The notes under the pieces were generated by a model. The model was not told the origin of the DNA and did no database searches. It saw only the letters and a program-made list of their open reading frames with translations. Shown here in pieces: positions 33,987 through 43,626 of a DNA stretch of 61,504 nt. The position numbers and the translations under genes were made by a program. The number at the start of each line of letters is the position of its first letter. Positions within the stretch are counted from its first letter, which is position 1. The stretch comes from Avisuccinivibrio sp964424565 (GTDB lineage Bacteria > Pseudomonadota > Gammaproteobacteria > Enterobacterales > Succinivibrionaceae): contig CAYRIZ010000004.1 of NCBI GenBank assembly GCA_964424565.1, positions 1 to 61,504 of the forward strand. The letters run 5' to 3'.

Positions 33987-35306
33987 TCAAATCTCCAGCT
34001 TGCGCTTTAAATACTGCATGGCCTCCATCATGGTGGGGGTGTCGGTAGCCGAAGAAGCCGAGGTCACATACTTCAGCCCGTCAAATTCCCCCCCGAAGAT
34101 CTCGCCGTAGGCCGTCAGCGGCAGCACCGAGCCCTGCAGCCGCAGGCCGTAGGCCTTAAGCTCGCGGCAGACGGCCACGGTGTAATCGGCTCCGGTGGAG
34201 TACACGGCCTTAAAATCCCGGCAGCGCTGCAGCACCTGACAGGCTATTTCGCCGTAGCCCGAGGAAATGATGTCCACGGCTTCAGAAGGCGTGCGCCCGG
34301 TGTGCTCCACCAAATTCATAAACTGCGTGACCTGCTGCGGGGTGGCGCCCAGATTGTCGGATATGGCTATGGAGATATTGTACTGTCTGGCCTGCAGCAC
34401 GATCTCGGTTACCACCCGCTCTATTTCCCCGGCCCGGCGCTGCTCATCCTGCAGCAGCTCGAGGTTGCGCACCGGCACAAAGTGTACCTGCTCATTGAGG
34501 CGCAGCAGATCGGCCTGAGCGGCAATCAGCGGGTTGCTGCCGCCGATCAGCCCGAAGATGCGCGGTTGCCCCTGCAGCTCCTCCGAGGTACGGCGCATGA
34601 CCTTGCGGGCTAAGGTGGCGGTAAAGGGACCGGGATCTACAGCCAGATATTTGATGCCTGAGCTCAGCACGGCATCGGCAATGAGATTGATGTCTTCCTG
34701 CCCGGCGCAGTCCAGCACTATGGCGCGGGCGCCGCGGCGGCTTAATTCCCTGATTTTGGCTGCCAGATAATCACAGCCATGCATCAAATCCTTTAAATAC
34801 AGGGGCTCGGCATGATAGCGGAACTTTTCTATAAAAAGTTCGGCTACCCGGCCGCTGCGCTGCGGCTGCAGCTCTTCCTGGCCCACTATGGTTTTCTGCT
34901 GCGGCCGGCCGTCCACCAGGATATAGCCGCCTATATTGGAGCGGTTTAAGGCCGGAAAAGCCGGCACCACTATGGCTACGCGGTCATGGTCGCCCAGGGC
35001 ATCGAGCATGGCCTGGGTTTCGGTGCAGGGATTGCCGCGCATGGCCTGATCTATGCGCTTGGCATAGATCTTTACCTCCGGCTTCTTGAGCATGCGGGCG
35101 GCATAGAACACCATTTGATAACTCTGCTCGGCGGTGAGATTGCGGCTGTTGGTGGAGTAGACCAGACAGTCAAAATCCCCGCATCTGCTGTCCTTTAAGG
35201 CCTGCGTGCTGATGAGAGCGCAGACGCTGCAGCGGTTTTTCTCAAGCAGGGCTCCCACCGAGCTGCCGCCGGTGATTTCATCGGAGATAACAACGCATTG
35301 CACCAT
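33987..35306 (-). CDS. Four-carbon acid sugar kinase family protein (DUF1537), atypical
   Basis: A 439-residue protein with the two-domain DUF1537 layout (substrate-binding N-domain, nucleotide-binding C-domain). The usual ADDxTGA start is altered to ISDEITGGSSVGALL. GLIGGSNPLIAAQ, DNLGATPQQV and VYSTGADYTVAVCRELKAYG match the C-domain. The terminal GGFG-type ATP motif is replaced by VTSASSATDTPTMMEAM, so kinase activity is doubtful. Family members phosphorylate C4 acid sugars such as erythronate or threonate. The next upstream gene is PTS enzyme I, 46 bases away on the same strand. Confidence 0.65.
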   Translation of the reverse strand: MVQCVVISDEITGGSSVGALLEKNRCSVCALISTQALKDSRCGDFDCLVYSTNSRNLTAEQSYQMVFYAARMLKKPEVKIYAKRIDQAMRGNPCTETQAMLDALGDHDRVAIVVPAFPALNRSNIGGYILVDGRPQQKTIVGQEELQPQRSGRVAELFIEKFRYHAEPLYLKDLMHGCDYLAAKIRELSRRGARAIVLDCAGQEDINLIADAVLSSGIKYLAVDPGPFTATLARKVMRRTSEELQGQPRIFGLIGGSNPLIAAQADLLRLNEQVHFVPVRNLELLQDEQRRAGEIERVVTEIVLQARQYNISIAISDNLGATPQQVTQFMNLVEHTGRTPSEAVDIISSGYGEIACQVLQRCRDFKAVYSTGADYTVAVCRELKAYGLRLQGSVLPLTAYGEIFGGEFDGLKYVTSASSATDTPTMMEAMQYLKRKLEI

Positions 35307-35352
35307 GTTCTTTAGATCCTTTGTTTTTTATTCTTGTGATCCGGTAACTCAC

Positions 35353-37002
35353 TCAGTCCAGGCCTGCTATACGCGCGCGCAGCATCAGGACGCTGGAGGG
35401 AGCTACCGACAGCTCATCCACTCCCATGGCCAGCAGTTTTTCCGTAAAGTTCTCATCGGCGGCCAGCTCGCCGCACACTCCCACCCATTTGCCGGCGGCA
35501 TGGGCATGATCCACCGTCATTTTAATGAGCTTTTCCACCGCATGGTGATGCGGATTTAAAAAGCGCCCCAAAGAGGCATTCTGCCGGTCCACTGCCAGCG
35601 TAAACTGCGTGAGATCATTGGTGCCTATGGAAAAGAAGTCCACCAGGGGGCTTAATTCATCTGAGATCAGAGCGGCCGCCGGGGTTTCCACCATGATGCC
35701 CACCTCCAGATGGGGATCGAAGCTCTCCCCGCGGGCCGTCAGCTCGGCTTTGGCCTCCTCGAGCAGGGCCCGGCAGGCGGTCACTTCCTCCACCGAGGTG
35801 ATCATGGGGAACATAATGGCTATGCGTCCGCAGGCGGAGGCGCGCAGGAGGGCCCGCAGCTGTGTTTTGAAGATCTCCGGGCGGGACAGGCAGATGCGCA
35901 CTCCGCGCATACCCATGGCCGGGTTGTCCTCATGTTTGAGCATGAAATAATCGGCAGTCTTGTCGGCGCCTATGTCCATGGTGCGGATGATGATGCGCCG
36001 GCCTTCCATGCTGACGGCGGCATCGCGGTAGATCTGAAACTGCGTTTCCTCATCCGGAAAGTCCTGGGATTTGAGATAAATATATTCGCTGCGAAAGAGA
36101 CCCACGCCCTCGGCATCCGAGGCCTTGACCAGATCTATGTCATCGGCCGAGCCTATATTGGCATACAGCATGACCCGTCTGCCACTGCGGGTGACTGTTT
36201 CCCGGCCGCGGAACTGCTCGAGACGGGCGCGCAGGGCATCGGCCGCGCGCTTTTTCTCGCGGTAGCCGGCCAGCAGCTCTTCATCGGGATCTATATAGAC
36301 CACGCCGGCAGCCCCGTCCACCACTGCATAATGCCCCTGCAGGCTGTCGTTTAAGGCCTCGCCCATGCTGATCACTGCCGGAATGCCCATGGTGCGGGCA
36401 AAGATCACCGTGTGCGAGCGGGGAGAGCCGGCTGAGGTCAGGATGCCGGCCACCTGATGCTTGTCCAGCTGCACAGTTTCGCTGGGGGCCAGATCGTCAG
36501 TGGCCAGGATCAGCTGTTCATCCCCGTAGCTCTGCACCTGATGGCCGGGGGTGATGCCGCGGGCGGTGAGCAGATTGTTGATCACCCGAAAGGACACATC
36601 CATGACGTCGGCAGCCCGGCCCTGCATATAGTCATTGTCCATGTTCTCAAAAATGCGGGCAAAGCGCTGAGCCACCTCATGTACGGCATACTCGGCATTG
36701 CAGTGCTCGCTGTGAATGAGCTCGGTGATCTGCGCCACATAGTCAGGATCTTCCAGCATCATCTGATGGATTTGAAAGAGCACGGCATTCTGCTCGCCCA
36801 GCTTCTCCAGGGAGGCTTCATACAACTGACCGAGCTGTGCCGACGCCTGTACGCGGGCTTCATTAAAGCGCGCCGTTTCCGCTTCAGCGTCCGTGACTGT
36901 AAACTTTTCCGAAGGTTCAGCCTGCCTTTTTAAAAAGCTGATGCGGCCGAGGGCAATGCCGCGGCTGGCCGGGGTACCGTGGAGTTTTTGCATATCTTCC
37001 AT
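35353..37002 (-). CDS. ptsI: Phosphoenolpyruvate-protein phosphotransferase (PTS enzyme I)
   Basis: A 549-residue EI. It opens with LHGTPASRGIALGRI. The phosphorylated histidine lies in SAGSPRSHTVIFARTMGIPA near residue 197. The PEP-binding barrel shows GVGLFRSEYIYL, NPAMGMRGVR, VETPAA, FSIGTNDLTQFTLAVDR and the catalytic Cys in VGVCGELAAD near 510. It transfers phosphate from PEP to HPr. It is slightly shorter than the usual ~570 residues. Neither ptsH nor any EII gene is in the window, so its phosphoacceptor is encoded elsewhere. Confidence 0.93.
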   Translation of the reverse strand: MEDMQKLHGTPASRGIALGRISFLKRQAEPSEKFTVTDAEAETARFNEARVQASAQLGQLYEASLEKLGEQNAVLFQIHQMMLEDPDYVAQITELIHSEHCNAEYAVHEVAQRFARIFENMDNDYMQGRAADVMDVSFRVINNLLTARGITPGHQVQSYGDEQLILATDDLAPSETVQLDKHQVAGILTSAGSPRSHTVIFARTMGIPAVISMGEALNDSLQGHYAVVDGAAGVVYIDPDEELLAGYREKKRAADALRARLEQFRGRETVTRSGRRVMLYANIGSADDIDLVKASDAEGVGLFRSEYIYLKSQDFPDEETQFQIYRDAAVSMEGRRIIIRTMDIGADKTADYFMLKHEDNPAMGMRGVRICLSRPEIFKTQLRALLRASACGRIAIMFPMITSVEEVTACRALLEEAKAELTARGESFDPHLEVGIMVETPAAALISDELSPLVDFFSIGTNDLTQFTLAVDRQNASLGRFLNPHHHAVEKLIKMTVDHAHAAGKWVGVCGELAADENFTEKLLAMGVDELSVAPSSVLMLRARIAGLD

Positions 37003-37328
37003 GCTGCCGTGCCTTTTGTCTTCCTGTAAACAATCATCCCAACCTGAGATTCGGATTAATCACCAAACCCGGATTCCAGATTCTAGCTGTATTTGGTGGA
37101 AGTGCGTTTTTTGCAGCAGCGCTCTGTGAGCTGCAGCAGGGTTTTGCCCCGGAATAAACCAAGGCAGGCAGCCGGTCCCGGGTAACAATATGAGAGGAAG
37201 GGGGAGGCTGGGGGAGGGGGAGGACCGCCGCAGCGCACAAAAGCCAAAGATCGGTGGGCGGCCTGCCTTTCAGTGCTAGAATAGGCGCAGTTTTTGGTTT
37301 AACAGTTTTATAGTTTTAGGATATTTCC
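37003..37328. other. Divergent intergenic region between ptsI and gltX
   Basis: 326 bases with promoters for ptsI (minus) and gltX (plus). A TAGAAT hexamer ~50 bases before gltX could be its -10. No palindromic operator or small gene was recognised. Confidence 0.4.
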
Positions 37329-38732
37329 ATGGTGGTGAAAACTCGCTTTGCTCCGTCTCCTACCGGCTATCTGCACGTAGGCGGTGCCAGAACCGCCCTC
37401 TTCTCCTGGCTGTATGCCCGGCACTGCGGCGGTAAGTTTGTTCTGCGCATTGAAGATACAGACAGGGAGCGCTCCACACAGCCGGCCATCGATGCCATAT
37501 TGGAATCTATGCAGTGGCTGCGGCTCAACTGGGATGAAGGCCCTTATTATCAGACCCAACGTTTTGACCGCTACCGGGAAGTCATAGATCAGCTGCTCTC
37601 CGAAGGCAAAGCCTATAAATGCTACTGCTCCAAAGAGCGTCTGGAGCAGATGCGTGCCGATCAAATGGCTCGGGGAGAAAAGCCCCGCTATGACGGCCGC
37701 TGCCGCTGCGGCTGTGCAGAGCACAGTGCCGATGAGCCCTATGTAGTGCGCTTTAAGAACCCCACTGAGGGCAAGGTGGTGTTCGATGATCTGGTCAAGG
37801 GTCACCTGGAGTTTGACAACAGCGAGCTTGATGACTTCATCATTCAGCGCACTGACGGCACCCCCACCTACAATTTCTGCGTAGTGGTGGACGATGTGGA
37901 CATGGGCATCACCCACGTGATCCGCGGCGATGATCATGTCAACAACACCCCGCGGCAGATCAATATTTATCATGCCCTGGGCGCTCCGGTGCCGGTGTTC
38001 TGCCATGTGGCCATGATCCTGGGCGATGACGGCGCCAAGCTGTCCAAGCGCCACGGAGCTGTAAATGTGATGCAGTACCGCGAGGACGGCTATCTGCCTG
38101 AGGCCCTGGTCAATTATCTGGTCCGTCTGGGCTGGGCCCACGGTGATCAGGAAATCTTCTCAGTTCCGGAGATGATCGAGTTCTTCCAGCCTGCAGACAT
38201 CAACAAGTCCGCCTCCTCCTTTAATACCAAGAAGCTGGACTGGCTCAATGCCCACTACATGAAGACCCTGCCGGCAGATGTAGTGGCAGCAGAGCTGGTG
38301 TGGCATTTAAACAAGCTGGGACTGGATCCGGCCGCCGGCCCCGATCCGCAGCTGGTGGTCAAATGCTATGCCGAGCGCACCCATACCTTAAAGGAAATGG
38401 CCGAAAAAGCTGCCTGCTACTATCAGGATATTAGCGGCTACGATCCGGCCGGAGTTAAAAAGTGGATGAAGGAAGGCTCGGTGGAGGTGTTAAGACAGGC
38501 GGCATTATGCCTCCAGGCAGCAGAGAGCTGGGAGGCTCAGCCTCTGGATGAGGCCCTCTCTGCTCTGGCCAAACGCCTGGAGATAGGCATGGGCAAGGTG
38601 GGTCAGCCTCTGCGCATAGCCCTGACCGGCAGCGCCATGAGTCCGGGCATTGGCGATACTCTGGTGCTCTGCGGCCGCGAGCGGGCACTGGAGCGCATAG
38701 CCCAGGCCATCAGTCACTTTTCAGCCGCCTGA
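37329..38732 (+). CDS. gltX: Glutamyl-tRNA synthetase
   Basis: A 467-residue class I aminoacyl-tRNA synthetase. The HIGH motif is HVGG (about residues 16-19) in FAPSPTGYLHVGGARTAL. The KMSKS motif is KLSKR near residue 236. A Cys-rich insert (CYCSKERLEQM and CRCGCAEH) matches the zinc-binding region of bacterial GluRS. It charges tRNA-Glu for translation and, in many bacteria, for haem synthesis. AGGA precedes the ATG. Confidence 0.95.
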   Translation: MVVKTRFAPSPTGYLHVGGARTALFSWLYARHCGGKFVLRIEDTDRERSTQPAIDAILESMQWLRLNWDEGPYYQTQRFDRYREVIDQLLSEGKAYKCYCSKERLEQMRADQMARGEKPRYDGRCRCGCAEHSADEPYVVRFKNPTEGKVVFDDLVKGHLEFDNSELDDFIIQRTDGTPTYNFCVVVDDVDMGITHVIRGDDHVNNTPRQINIYHALGAPVPVFCHVAMILGDDGAKLSKRHGAVNVMQYREDGYLPEALVNYLVRLGWAHGDQEIFSVPEMIEFFQPADINKSASSFNTKKLDWLNAHYMKTLPADVVAAELVWHLNKLGLDPAAGPDPQLVVKCYAERTHTLKEMAEKAACYYQDISGYDPAGVKKWMKEGSVEVLRQAALCLQAAESWEAQPLDEALSALAKRLEIGMGKVGQPLRIALTGSAMSPGIGDTLVLCGRERALERIAQAISHFSAA

Positions 38733-38776
38733 GGCGTAAACCCGGCCTGTTAAGGCCACAGCAGTTTTGCGTACGG

Positions 38777-38801
38777 ACCGGAGTTTTGAGGCTCCGGTTT
38801 T
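38777..38801 (+). terminator. Terminator after gltX
   Basis: Arms ACCGGAG (38777-38783) / CTCCGGT (38792-38798) with an 8-base loop, followed by TTTTG. It lies 44 bases after the gltX stop. Confidence 0.65.
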
Positions 38802-38858
38802 GTATATGCAGAGCCTGCAGCCCTATCTCAATCAACACTGTCTTCAGGAGACTGACTT

Positions 38859-39143
38859 ATGTATCTTTCCTTCAGACGAATTTCCGCTTCCGGAGCTGTA
38901 CTGCTTGCCGCAGCAGTCCTGCAGCCTGCCGCTGCCCACATGGGTGAGGGGCAACACTACTACAACCGCGGCCTGGGGCAGCATATCAGCTTTGAAAACA
39001 AGGATGTTATGGCCCCCTGGAACGATCCTGTGCGCAAAGACGACATCATGGCACCGTGGAACAACAGCGTCGACGGCAAAAGGGAAACCAATCGTTACCT
39101 CAGGGACAATAATGTAAAGCAGGGAGAGTACTACTGGCATTAA
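38859..39143 (+). CDS. Small secreted protein with repeated MAPWN motif
   Basis: A 94-residue protein with no family I recognise. Residues 1-26 form a Sec signal peptide (basic start, Ala/Leu-rich core, cleavage likely after PAAA). The mature ~68 residues are hydrophilic and aromatic-rich. DVMAPWNDPV and DIMAPWNNSV form an imperfect tandem repeat 14 residues apart, followed by a Lys/Arg/Asn-rich stretch ending EYYWH. No cysteines are present. A consensus AGGAG sits 8 bases upstream, and the gene has its own space between two terminator-bounded neighbours. It is likely real and exported; function unknown. Confidence 0.65.
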   Translation: MYLSFRRISASGAVLLAAAVLQPAAAHMGEGQHYYNRGLGQHISFENKDVMAPWNDPVRKDDIMAPWNNSVDGKRETNRYLRDNNVKQGEYYWH

Positions 39144-39348
39144 TCCTGTGTACTCTGCAGGCTGAGGCTGGCTGTATGGCTTTGCTGCCGGCAAAGTCTG
39201 GGATAAATGACGCAAATTCAGCCGGCTGAAGTGCCGCAGCCTGCGCAATCGCGCTATATTTCGCAGCAGATGACAGCGTGCATACTGCCATCTGATTTTT
39301 GGTGTGTACTGCATTGTTTGGAAGATTGTGCTGACGGATCACTGGATC

Positions 39349-40044
39349 ATGAGCAAACGTGAACTGTACCGGCGTTATGCCTTTTTTGTCTGTGCCCTGA
39401 TTGTGGGGGCTCTGGGGGTAACCATGGTTACCCGTTCCACTCTGGGTGTCAACTCAGTGGCCTGTTTTTCCTATGTGTCTTCTGTGTATTTCCCGGTGAC
39501 CATGGGCACCATCACCATTTCCTTTAATGCGTGCATGCTGCTGGGCCAGCTCTTTATCTTCACCCGGGAACAGCGGCGCCGGGAAATGGTCAATTTACTG
39601 CTGCAGGTGCCGGCCATATGCATATTCGGCATGATGGTGGACTTTTGGATGTGGGCGCTGGCCGATCTGCCGCTGTACAATTACGCCTTTAAAATGGGCA
39701 TGCTGCTGCTGGGCTCGGTGATCATCGCCCTCAATATAGCCATGCAGGCCACGGCTTCAGTCACCATGCTCTCCTGCGATGCCTTTGTGCTGCATTTGTC
39801 CCGCCGCATAGGCAAAAAGATGGGCCGGGTCAAGCTCTGCTACGATTTGCTGCTGGTAGGCTCGGCTGCTCTCATGAGTTTGTACTGCTCAGGCTTTACC
39901 GAAATTACCGGCATACGCGAGGGCACGGTAATCGGAGCCATTATTGTAGGTCCGCTGGCCCAGCGCTGGCTGCCTGTGGTAGGCATCTTCAAGCCCTGGC
40001 TGGACCCTGACGGGCGGGCAGCCCGGGAAGCACAGTCCTCCTGA
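39349..40044 (+). CDS. YczE/YitT-like polytopic membrane protein (DUF6198-type)
   Basis: A 231-residue membrane protein with about five hydrophobic segments. The start MSKRELYRRYAFFVCALIVGALGVTMVTRSTLGVNS followed by a GTITISFNACMLLGQ stretch matches the YczE/YyaS-YitT group, whose members are membrane proteins of unknown function (some near transporters). The longer frame begins with GTG at 39304; the ATG at 39349 is chosen because the protein family starts there. Its ribosome-binding site is weak. No partner gene is obvious. Confidence 0.6.
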   Translation: MSKRELYRRYAFFVCALIVGALGVTMVTRSTLGVNSVACFSYVSSVYFPVTMGTITISFNACMLLGQLFIFTREQRRREMVNLLLQVPAICIFGMMVDFWMWALADLPLYNYAFKMGMLLLGSVIIALNIAMQATASVTMLSCDAFVLHLSRRIGKKMGRVKLCYDLLLVGSAALMSLYCSGFTEITGIREGTVIGAIIVGPLAQRWLPVVGIFKPWLDPDGRAAREAQSS

Positions 40045-40276
40045 AGGCAGGTCTGCTCCTTTTCTGCTCCTGCCGGGCTGTTCATTTTGGCCCGGCGTCA
40101 GCGGTACCATCTGCCGCCGGCACCACAGCTGTGCTTTCTTATCTCACTCCCTTCTTTTTTGGCATAATTGTGCGGCCGGCCCTCATCAGGCGCTGGCAGC
40201 CCGGCGGACTGATCCGCTCACTGCACGGCTGTGGCCGCTGCAGTACCAATTTTGTTTTGTGACATAGGGATTTTGT

Positions 40277-41155
40277 ATGACAAAAACACTATCAGCTGCA
40301 GCTCTGGCCCTGCTGCTGGCCTGCTCCGGTACTGCCGCCCAGGCTGAAGAGACCACAGTGCATTATTTTGGTCAGCCTGACGGGGCGGTGACCGGCTCTC
40401 TGCCTTATGGCAACAATGAAGAAGCCGGGCATTATGTGACTGCCGATGATGTGGAGATCTACTATGAGGTCTACGGCAGCGGTGAGCCGCTGCTGGTGCT
40501 GCACGGCGGTGGTCTGGGCTGCACTTATGAGATGGGCCTCTTTATCGACGCCTTAAAGGACAATTATCAGATCATAGCTCCCTCCACCCGCGGCCACGGC
40601 CGCTCCGGTATAGGCACGGCAGCCATAACCTTTCAGAGCAAGGCAGCCGACATGATGGCCGCCGTCAATGCCGTGACTGCAGAGCCGGTGACCATTCTGG
40701 GCTTTTCAGACGGCGGCTACACTGCCTATGCCATGGCCGCCCTGTATCCTGATCGGGTCAAAAAGATTATTGCCATAGGAGCGGGGGAGAACAAACCGGC
40801 CCTGCGGCAGATCCCCTGTTTCACCCTGGACGAGCTGACCGTCATGGATCCGCGCTTTATGCAGGAAAAGCTGGCTTTATGCCCGGAGCCGGAGCGGCTG
40901 CAGGAGTACCTCAATGAGTACTACTCCTTTTTCAATCACGAGCTGATCAGCAAGGAGTTCTTTGCCCAGGTGCGCTGCCCGGTGCTGCTGATGGCAGGCG
41001 AGCTCGATCCCAACGCGCCGCTGGATACGGTAATTTCCGCCTACAAGATGCTGCCGCAGGCACAGCTGGCCATCATTCCCAATGCCGGACATGCTGCCTT
41101 TATGGACAACTTTGCGGCAGTCATGAACTGTGTGCAGCCTTTCTTGGAAGAGTAG
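40277..41155 (+). CDS. Exported alpha/beta hydrolase
   Basis: A 292-residue protein with an N-terminal signal sequence (MTKTLSAAALALLLACSGTA). The LLAC could also act as a lipoprotein box. The mature part has an oxyanion HGGGLG, the nucleophile elbow GFSDGG (Ser about 144), an acid in GELDPNAP (about 243) and the catalytic His in NAGHAAF (about 271): a complete catalytic triad in the right order. The substrate is unknown; such exported enzymes may act on esters, lactones or lipids. It stands alone with AGGGA before the start. Confidence 0.8.
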   Translation: MTKTLSAAALALLLACSGTAAQAEETTVHYFGQPDGAVTGSLPYGNNEEAGHYVTADDVEIYYEVYGSGEPLLVLHGGGLGCTYEMGLFIDALKDNYQIIAPSTRGHGRSGIGTAAITFQSKAADMMAAVNAVTAEPVTILGFSDGGYTAYAMAALYPDRVKKIIAIGAGENKPALRQIPCFTLDELTVMDPRFMQEKLALCPEPERLQEYLNEYYSFFNHELISKEFFAQVRCPVLLMAGELDPNAPLDTVISAYKMLPQAQLAIIPNAGHAAFMDNFAAVMNCVQPFLEE

Positions 41156-41263
41156 TGAAGATCCCAGCCTCCGGATTAAACTCAAGCCGGGGGCTCCAGG
41201 CTCTCAGTCCTGATATTGCACTGCTGCAGCCGGGATGAACGCAGACCCGGCTGTATGCACAAA

Positions 41264-41280
41264 CCCCCGGAGCCCGGGGG
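41264..41280 (-). terminator. GC-rich hairpin between convergent genes
   Basis: Arms CCCCCGG/CCGGGGG with a 3-base loop. Read leftward it is followed by TTTGTGC. It separates the rightward hydrolase from the leftward MFS gene. Confidence 0.45.
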
Positions 41281-41373
41281 AATGCCAGTCTTATATTCCT
41301 TTTTTCCTTTCTTTGCGGCACTGCCGCGGCGGGTCTGATCTGCCCTGTGCCCCAGGGACACAGAGCGGAGGGG

Positions 41374-42618
41374 TTAGGCCTGGGCTGCTGCATTCATCCT
41401 GCGGATACGGCGGGACAGGATGGTGGCGCAGATAAAGCCCATGATGGAGAAGGCAATCATGATGCTGAACACATAGTTGTAGCCGGTGATGCCTTCATAA
41501 TTGTCCAGCAGGGAGCCGTAGACGGCATAACCGAACATGGAAGGCATATAGCCGATCAGGCAGCCCAGGCTCATGGCTGAACCGGCATACTCACGCGGGG
41601 TACCGATTTCATCCATAGGGGCAAAGAAAATGGCGCGCTGGGAGAAAATGATGGCGCCGAAGCCTAAGGTGCAGCACATACCAAGGTACACATTCATGCT
41701 TTCATGAGGCAGCTGCATGAAGCAGAACATAGCTACTGCGGCAATGATAAAAGTGTATTTGAGGTAGACGGTAGGGGATTTGGCCACTTTGTCGGCAATG
41801 AAGCCGCCTACCGGACCGCCCACCATCTTCAGACCATACTGATTGATGATGCCGTAGGCACCGACCAGAGCCACCGGCAGACCATAGATGTCCTTGAGGA
41901 AGGGAATGAAGTAGGTCAGACCGCAGTAAGCTGAGTACACAAAGAACACGCAGAAGGCGGCCAGCCAGACATTGGCGCTTTTGAGCACGAATTTGATGCC
42001 CTGGAAGACCTCGGCATTGGCGGCGGCTGAACTCTTTTCGGTGCGCTTGTCATCGGCATCCACTACGAAATAGGTGATGACGCCTACCAGCATGGTTACT
42101 ATGGTGTAGTAAATGAGGCCGGCCTGCATGCCTGCCTTGCCTTCACCAAACTGCACGAAGACGAAGAGGGCTCCGGAGGCAATGATCACGTCGATGACGC
42201 CGCGACCGGCTTCCAGGAAGCCGAACATACGGCCCTGTTCCTCCTTGGTACCGAGCAGACGTACAGCCTTGAGCAGTACCGGCCAGTAGACTACTTCACC
42301 AAAGAAGGCCAGGCAGCCGAAACCTATAAGGTAGCCGGTGAAGGGCGGCAGGGTGCACAGAAAGGCACCACACAGCGCAACACCTATGAGTCCGGCCGGC
42401 AGCAGGATCTTTTTGGAGAAACGGTCGGAGATATAGAGGGAGCTGAACAGACCTATGGTCTGCACAATGGTGTATACGGTGAAGCCCAGACCGATCTGAG
42501 TATTGGAAAGACCCCAGTCCTCCTGCATAGGAACGTAGAACACGTCCTTCATGGAGGAGATCTTATAGATCGTTCCGGCACCCAAGATCAAAAAACAAAG
42601 TCGTATCCACTTGTTCAT
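41374..42618 (-). CDS. MFS transporter of the ridA/isomerase operon
   Basis: A 414-residue major facilitator protein starting MNKWIRLCFLILGAGTIYK. Its pattern (FYVPMQEDWGLSNTQIGLGFTVYTIVQ, SDRFSKKILLPAGLIG) resembles YihN-like and organophosphate/sugar transporters of the MFS. The ATG at 42618 has GAGG upstream; the longer frame from 42642 overlaps the previous gene and is less likely. It is the last gene of a three-gene leftward operon with a TIM-barrel isomerase and RidA, so it probably imports the compound that the isomerase handles. Confidence 0.8.
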   Translation of the reverse strand: MNKWIRLCFLILGAGTIYKISSMKDVFYVPMQEDWGLSNTQIGLGFTVYTIVQTIGLFSSLYISDRFSKKILLPAGLIGVALCGAFLCTLPPFTGYLIGFGCLAFFGEVVYWPVLLKAVRLLGTKEEQGRMFGFLEAGRGVIDVIIASGALFVFVQFGEGKAGMQAGLIYYTIVTMLVGVITYFVVDADDKRTEKSSAAANAEVFQGIKFVLKSANVWLAAFCVFFVYSAYCGLTYFIPFLKDIYGLPVALVGAYGIINQYGLKMVGGPVGGFIADKVAKSPTVYLKYTFIIAAVAMFCFMQLPHESMNVYLGMCCTLGFGAIIFSQRAIFFAPMDEIGTPREYAGSAMSLGCLIGYMPSMFGYAVYGSLLDNYEGITGYNYVFSIMIAFSIMGFICATILSRRIRRMNAAAQA

Positions 42619-42632
42619 GGCGATATCCTCGA

Positions 42633-43601
42633 TTAGAGACAATATTTGCGGTTAAGCTCATGCAGCTTTTCCAAAGAAACCCTGATGCAGCGCATCTGTG
42701 CCTTCATCTCGATTTTTAGCTGTTCGCGGCTGATTTTGGCCGGGTAGTAGTACTCAAGGGGTTTGATCACATTGAAGTCAAACGGCGGCTCCTTGAGAGC
42801 AAAGGCTCCGCTGAACTGCGAGCCGTCATCCACCGGCGGACGGCGCCAGAAGTGGGAGGCATAGGGGAAGCAGGCTTCCAGATTGATCCTGGTGACCATG
42901 GAGTGCTCCACCAGCAGACGAAAGCATTCATCCACATCAATGCTGCCCTCGCCCACCGGCACGCCGCAGACCACCGGCTCGCCGCCGGCATCCATGGTCA
43001 CTATGTGATCCTTGAAGTGGGTGCTTACGGTATAGGGGGCTAATTTGCGTACGGTTTCCAGGGGATCTTCCCAGACCATCATGCCGTTGCCTATATCACA
43101 GTGGGCACCAACCCAGGGAGAATCCACAGCCTCAATCACCTCTATGAGATCATCGGCTGTTTCCTCCTCGTGATTTTCAATACCCAGACGGATCCGGTAT
43201 TTTTTCAGCAGCGGGACCGCTTCCTTAATCTCCTGAATAAGCTGCGGCAGACGGGAGCGATCATAGGTACCCAGGCGGTACATATAGATGCGCACGGCGT
43301 CGCAGCCCAGGGCTTTGGCAAAGTAAAGGGTTTTCTCCATGTCCTCTTTGGAGGTGAAGCGGTTGTCGAGCTCACAGTACATGCCGCGTTCCTCTATAGC
43401 CCGGCGGACGCGGCGCAGGTATTCAGGATCGCGGCTGTTTAAGGTGCCGTATTCCGGGTGCAGGCCCACATCGGTAATGATGTTGATCTGCACACCGTCA
43501 CAGCCCAGGCGCCAGCTGTGCTCGATAAAATCAAAAATGTCCCACACCCCCTGCTGAAAGAAGAGATGGGCAGATTCAGTCTCCAGACCTATTTTCATCA
43601 T
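42633..43601 (-). CDS. Sugar phosphate isomerase/epimerase (xylose isomerase-like TIM barrel)
   Basis: A 322-residue AP-endonuclease-2/xylose-isomerase-like barrel. Metal-binding positions are visible: LGIENHEEE (Glu), GAHCDIGN (His/Asp), STHFKDHIV (His) and INLEACFPY (Glu). Family members isomerise or epimerise free or phosphorylated sugars and inositols. The frame is open for 50 more codons, but the start MMKIGLETES at 43601 has AGGAG 8 bases upstream. The gene sits between ridA (25 bases upstream) and the MFS gene (14 bases downstream). The substrate is unknown. Confidence 0.8.
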   Translation of the reverse strand: MMKIGLETESAHLFFQQGVWDIFDFIEHSWRLGCDGVQINIITDVGLHPEYGTLNSRDPEYLRRVRRAIEERGMYCELDNRFTSKEDMEKTLYFAKALGCDAVRIYMYRLGTYDRSRLPQLIQEIKEAVPLLKKYRIRLGIENHEEETADDLIEVIEAVDSPWVGAHCDIGNGMMVWEDPLETVRKLAPYTVSTHFKDHIVTMDAGGEPVVCGVPVGEGSIDVDECFRLLVEHSMVTRINLEACFPYASHFWRRPPVDDGSQFSGAFALKEPPFDFNVIKPLEYYYPAKISREQLKIEMKAQMRCIRVSLEKLHELNRKYCL

Positions 43602-43626
43602 GATCAAAGCTCCTCTCTGCTGGCTC

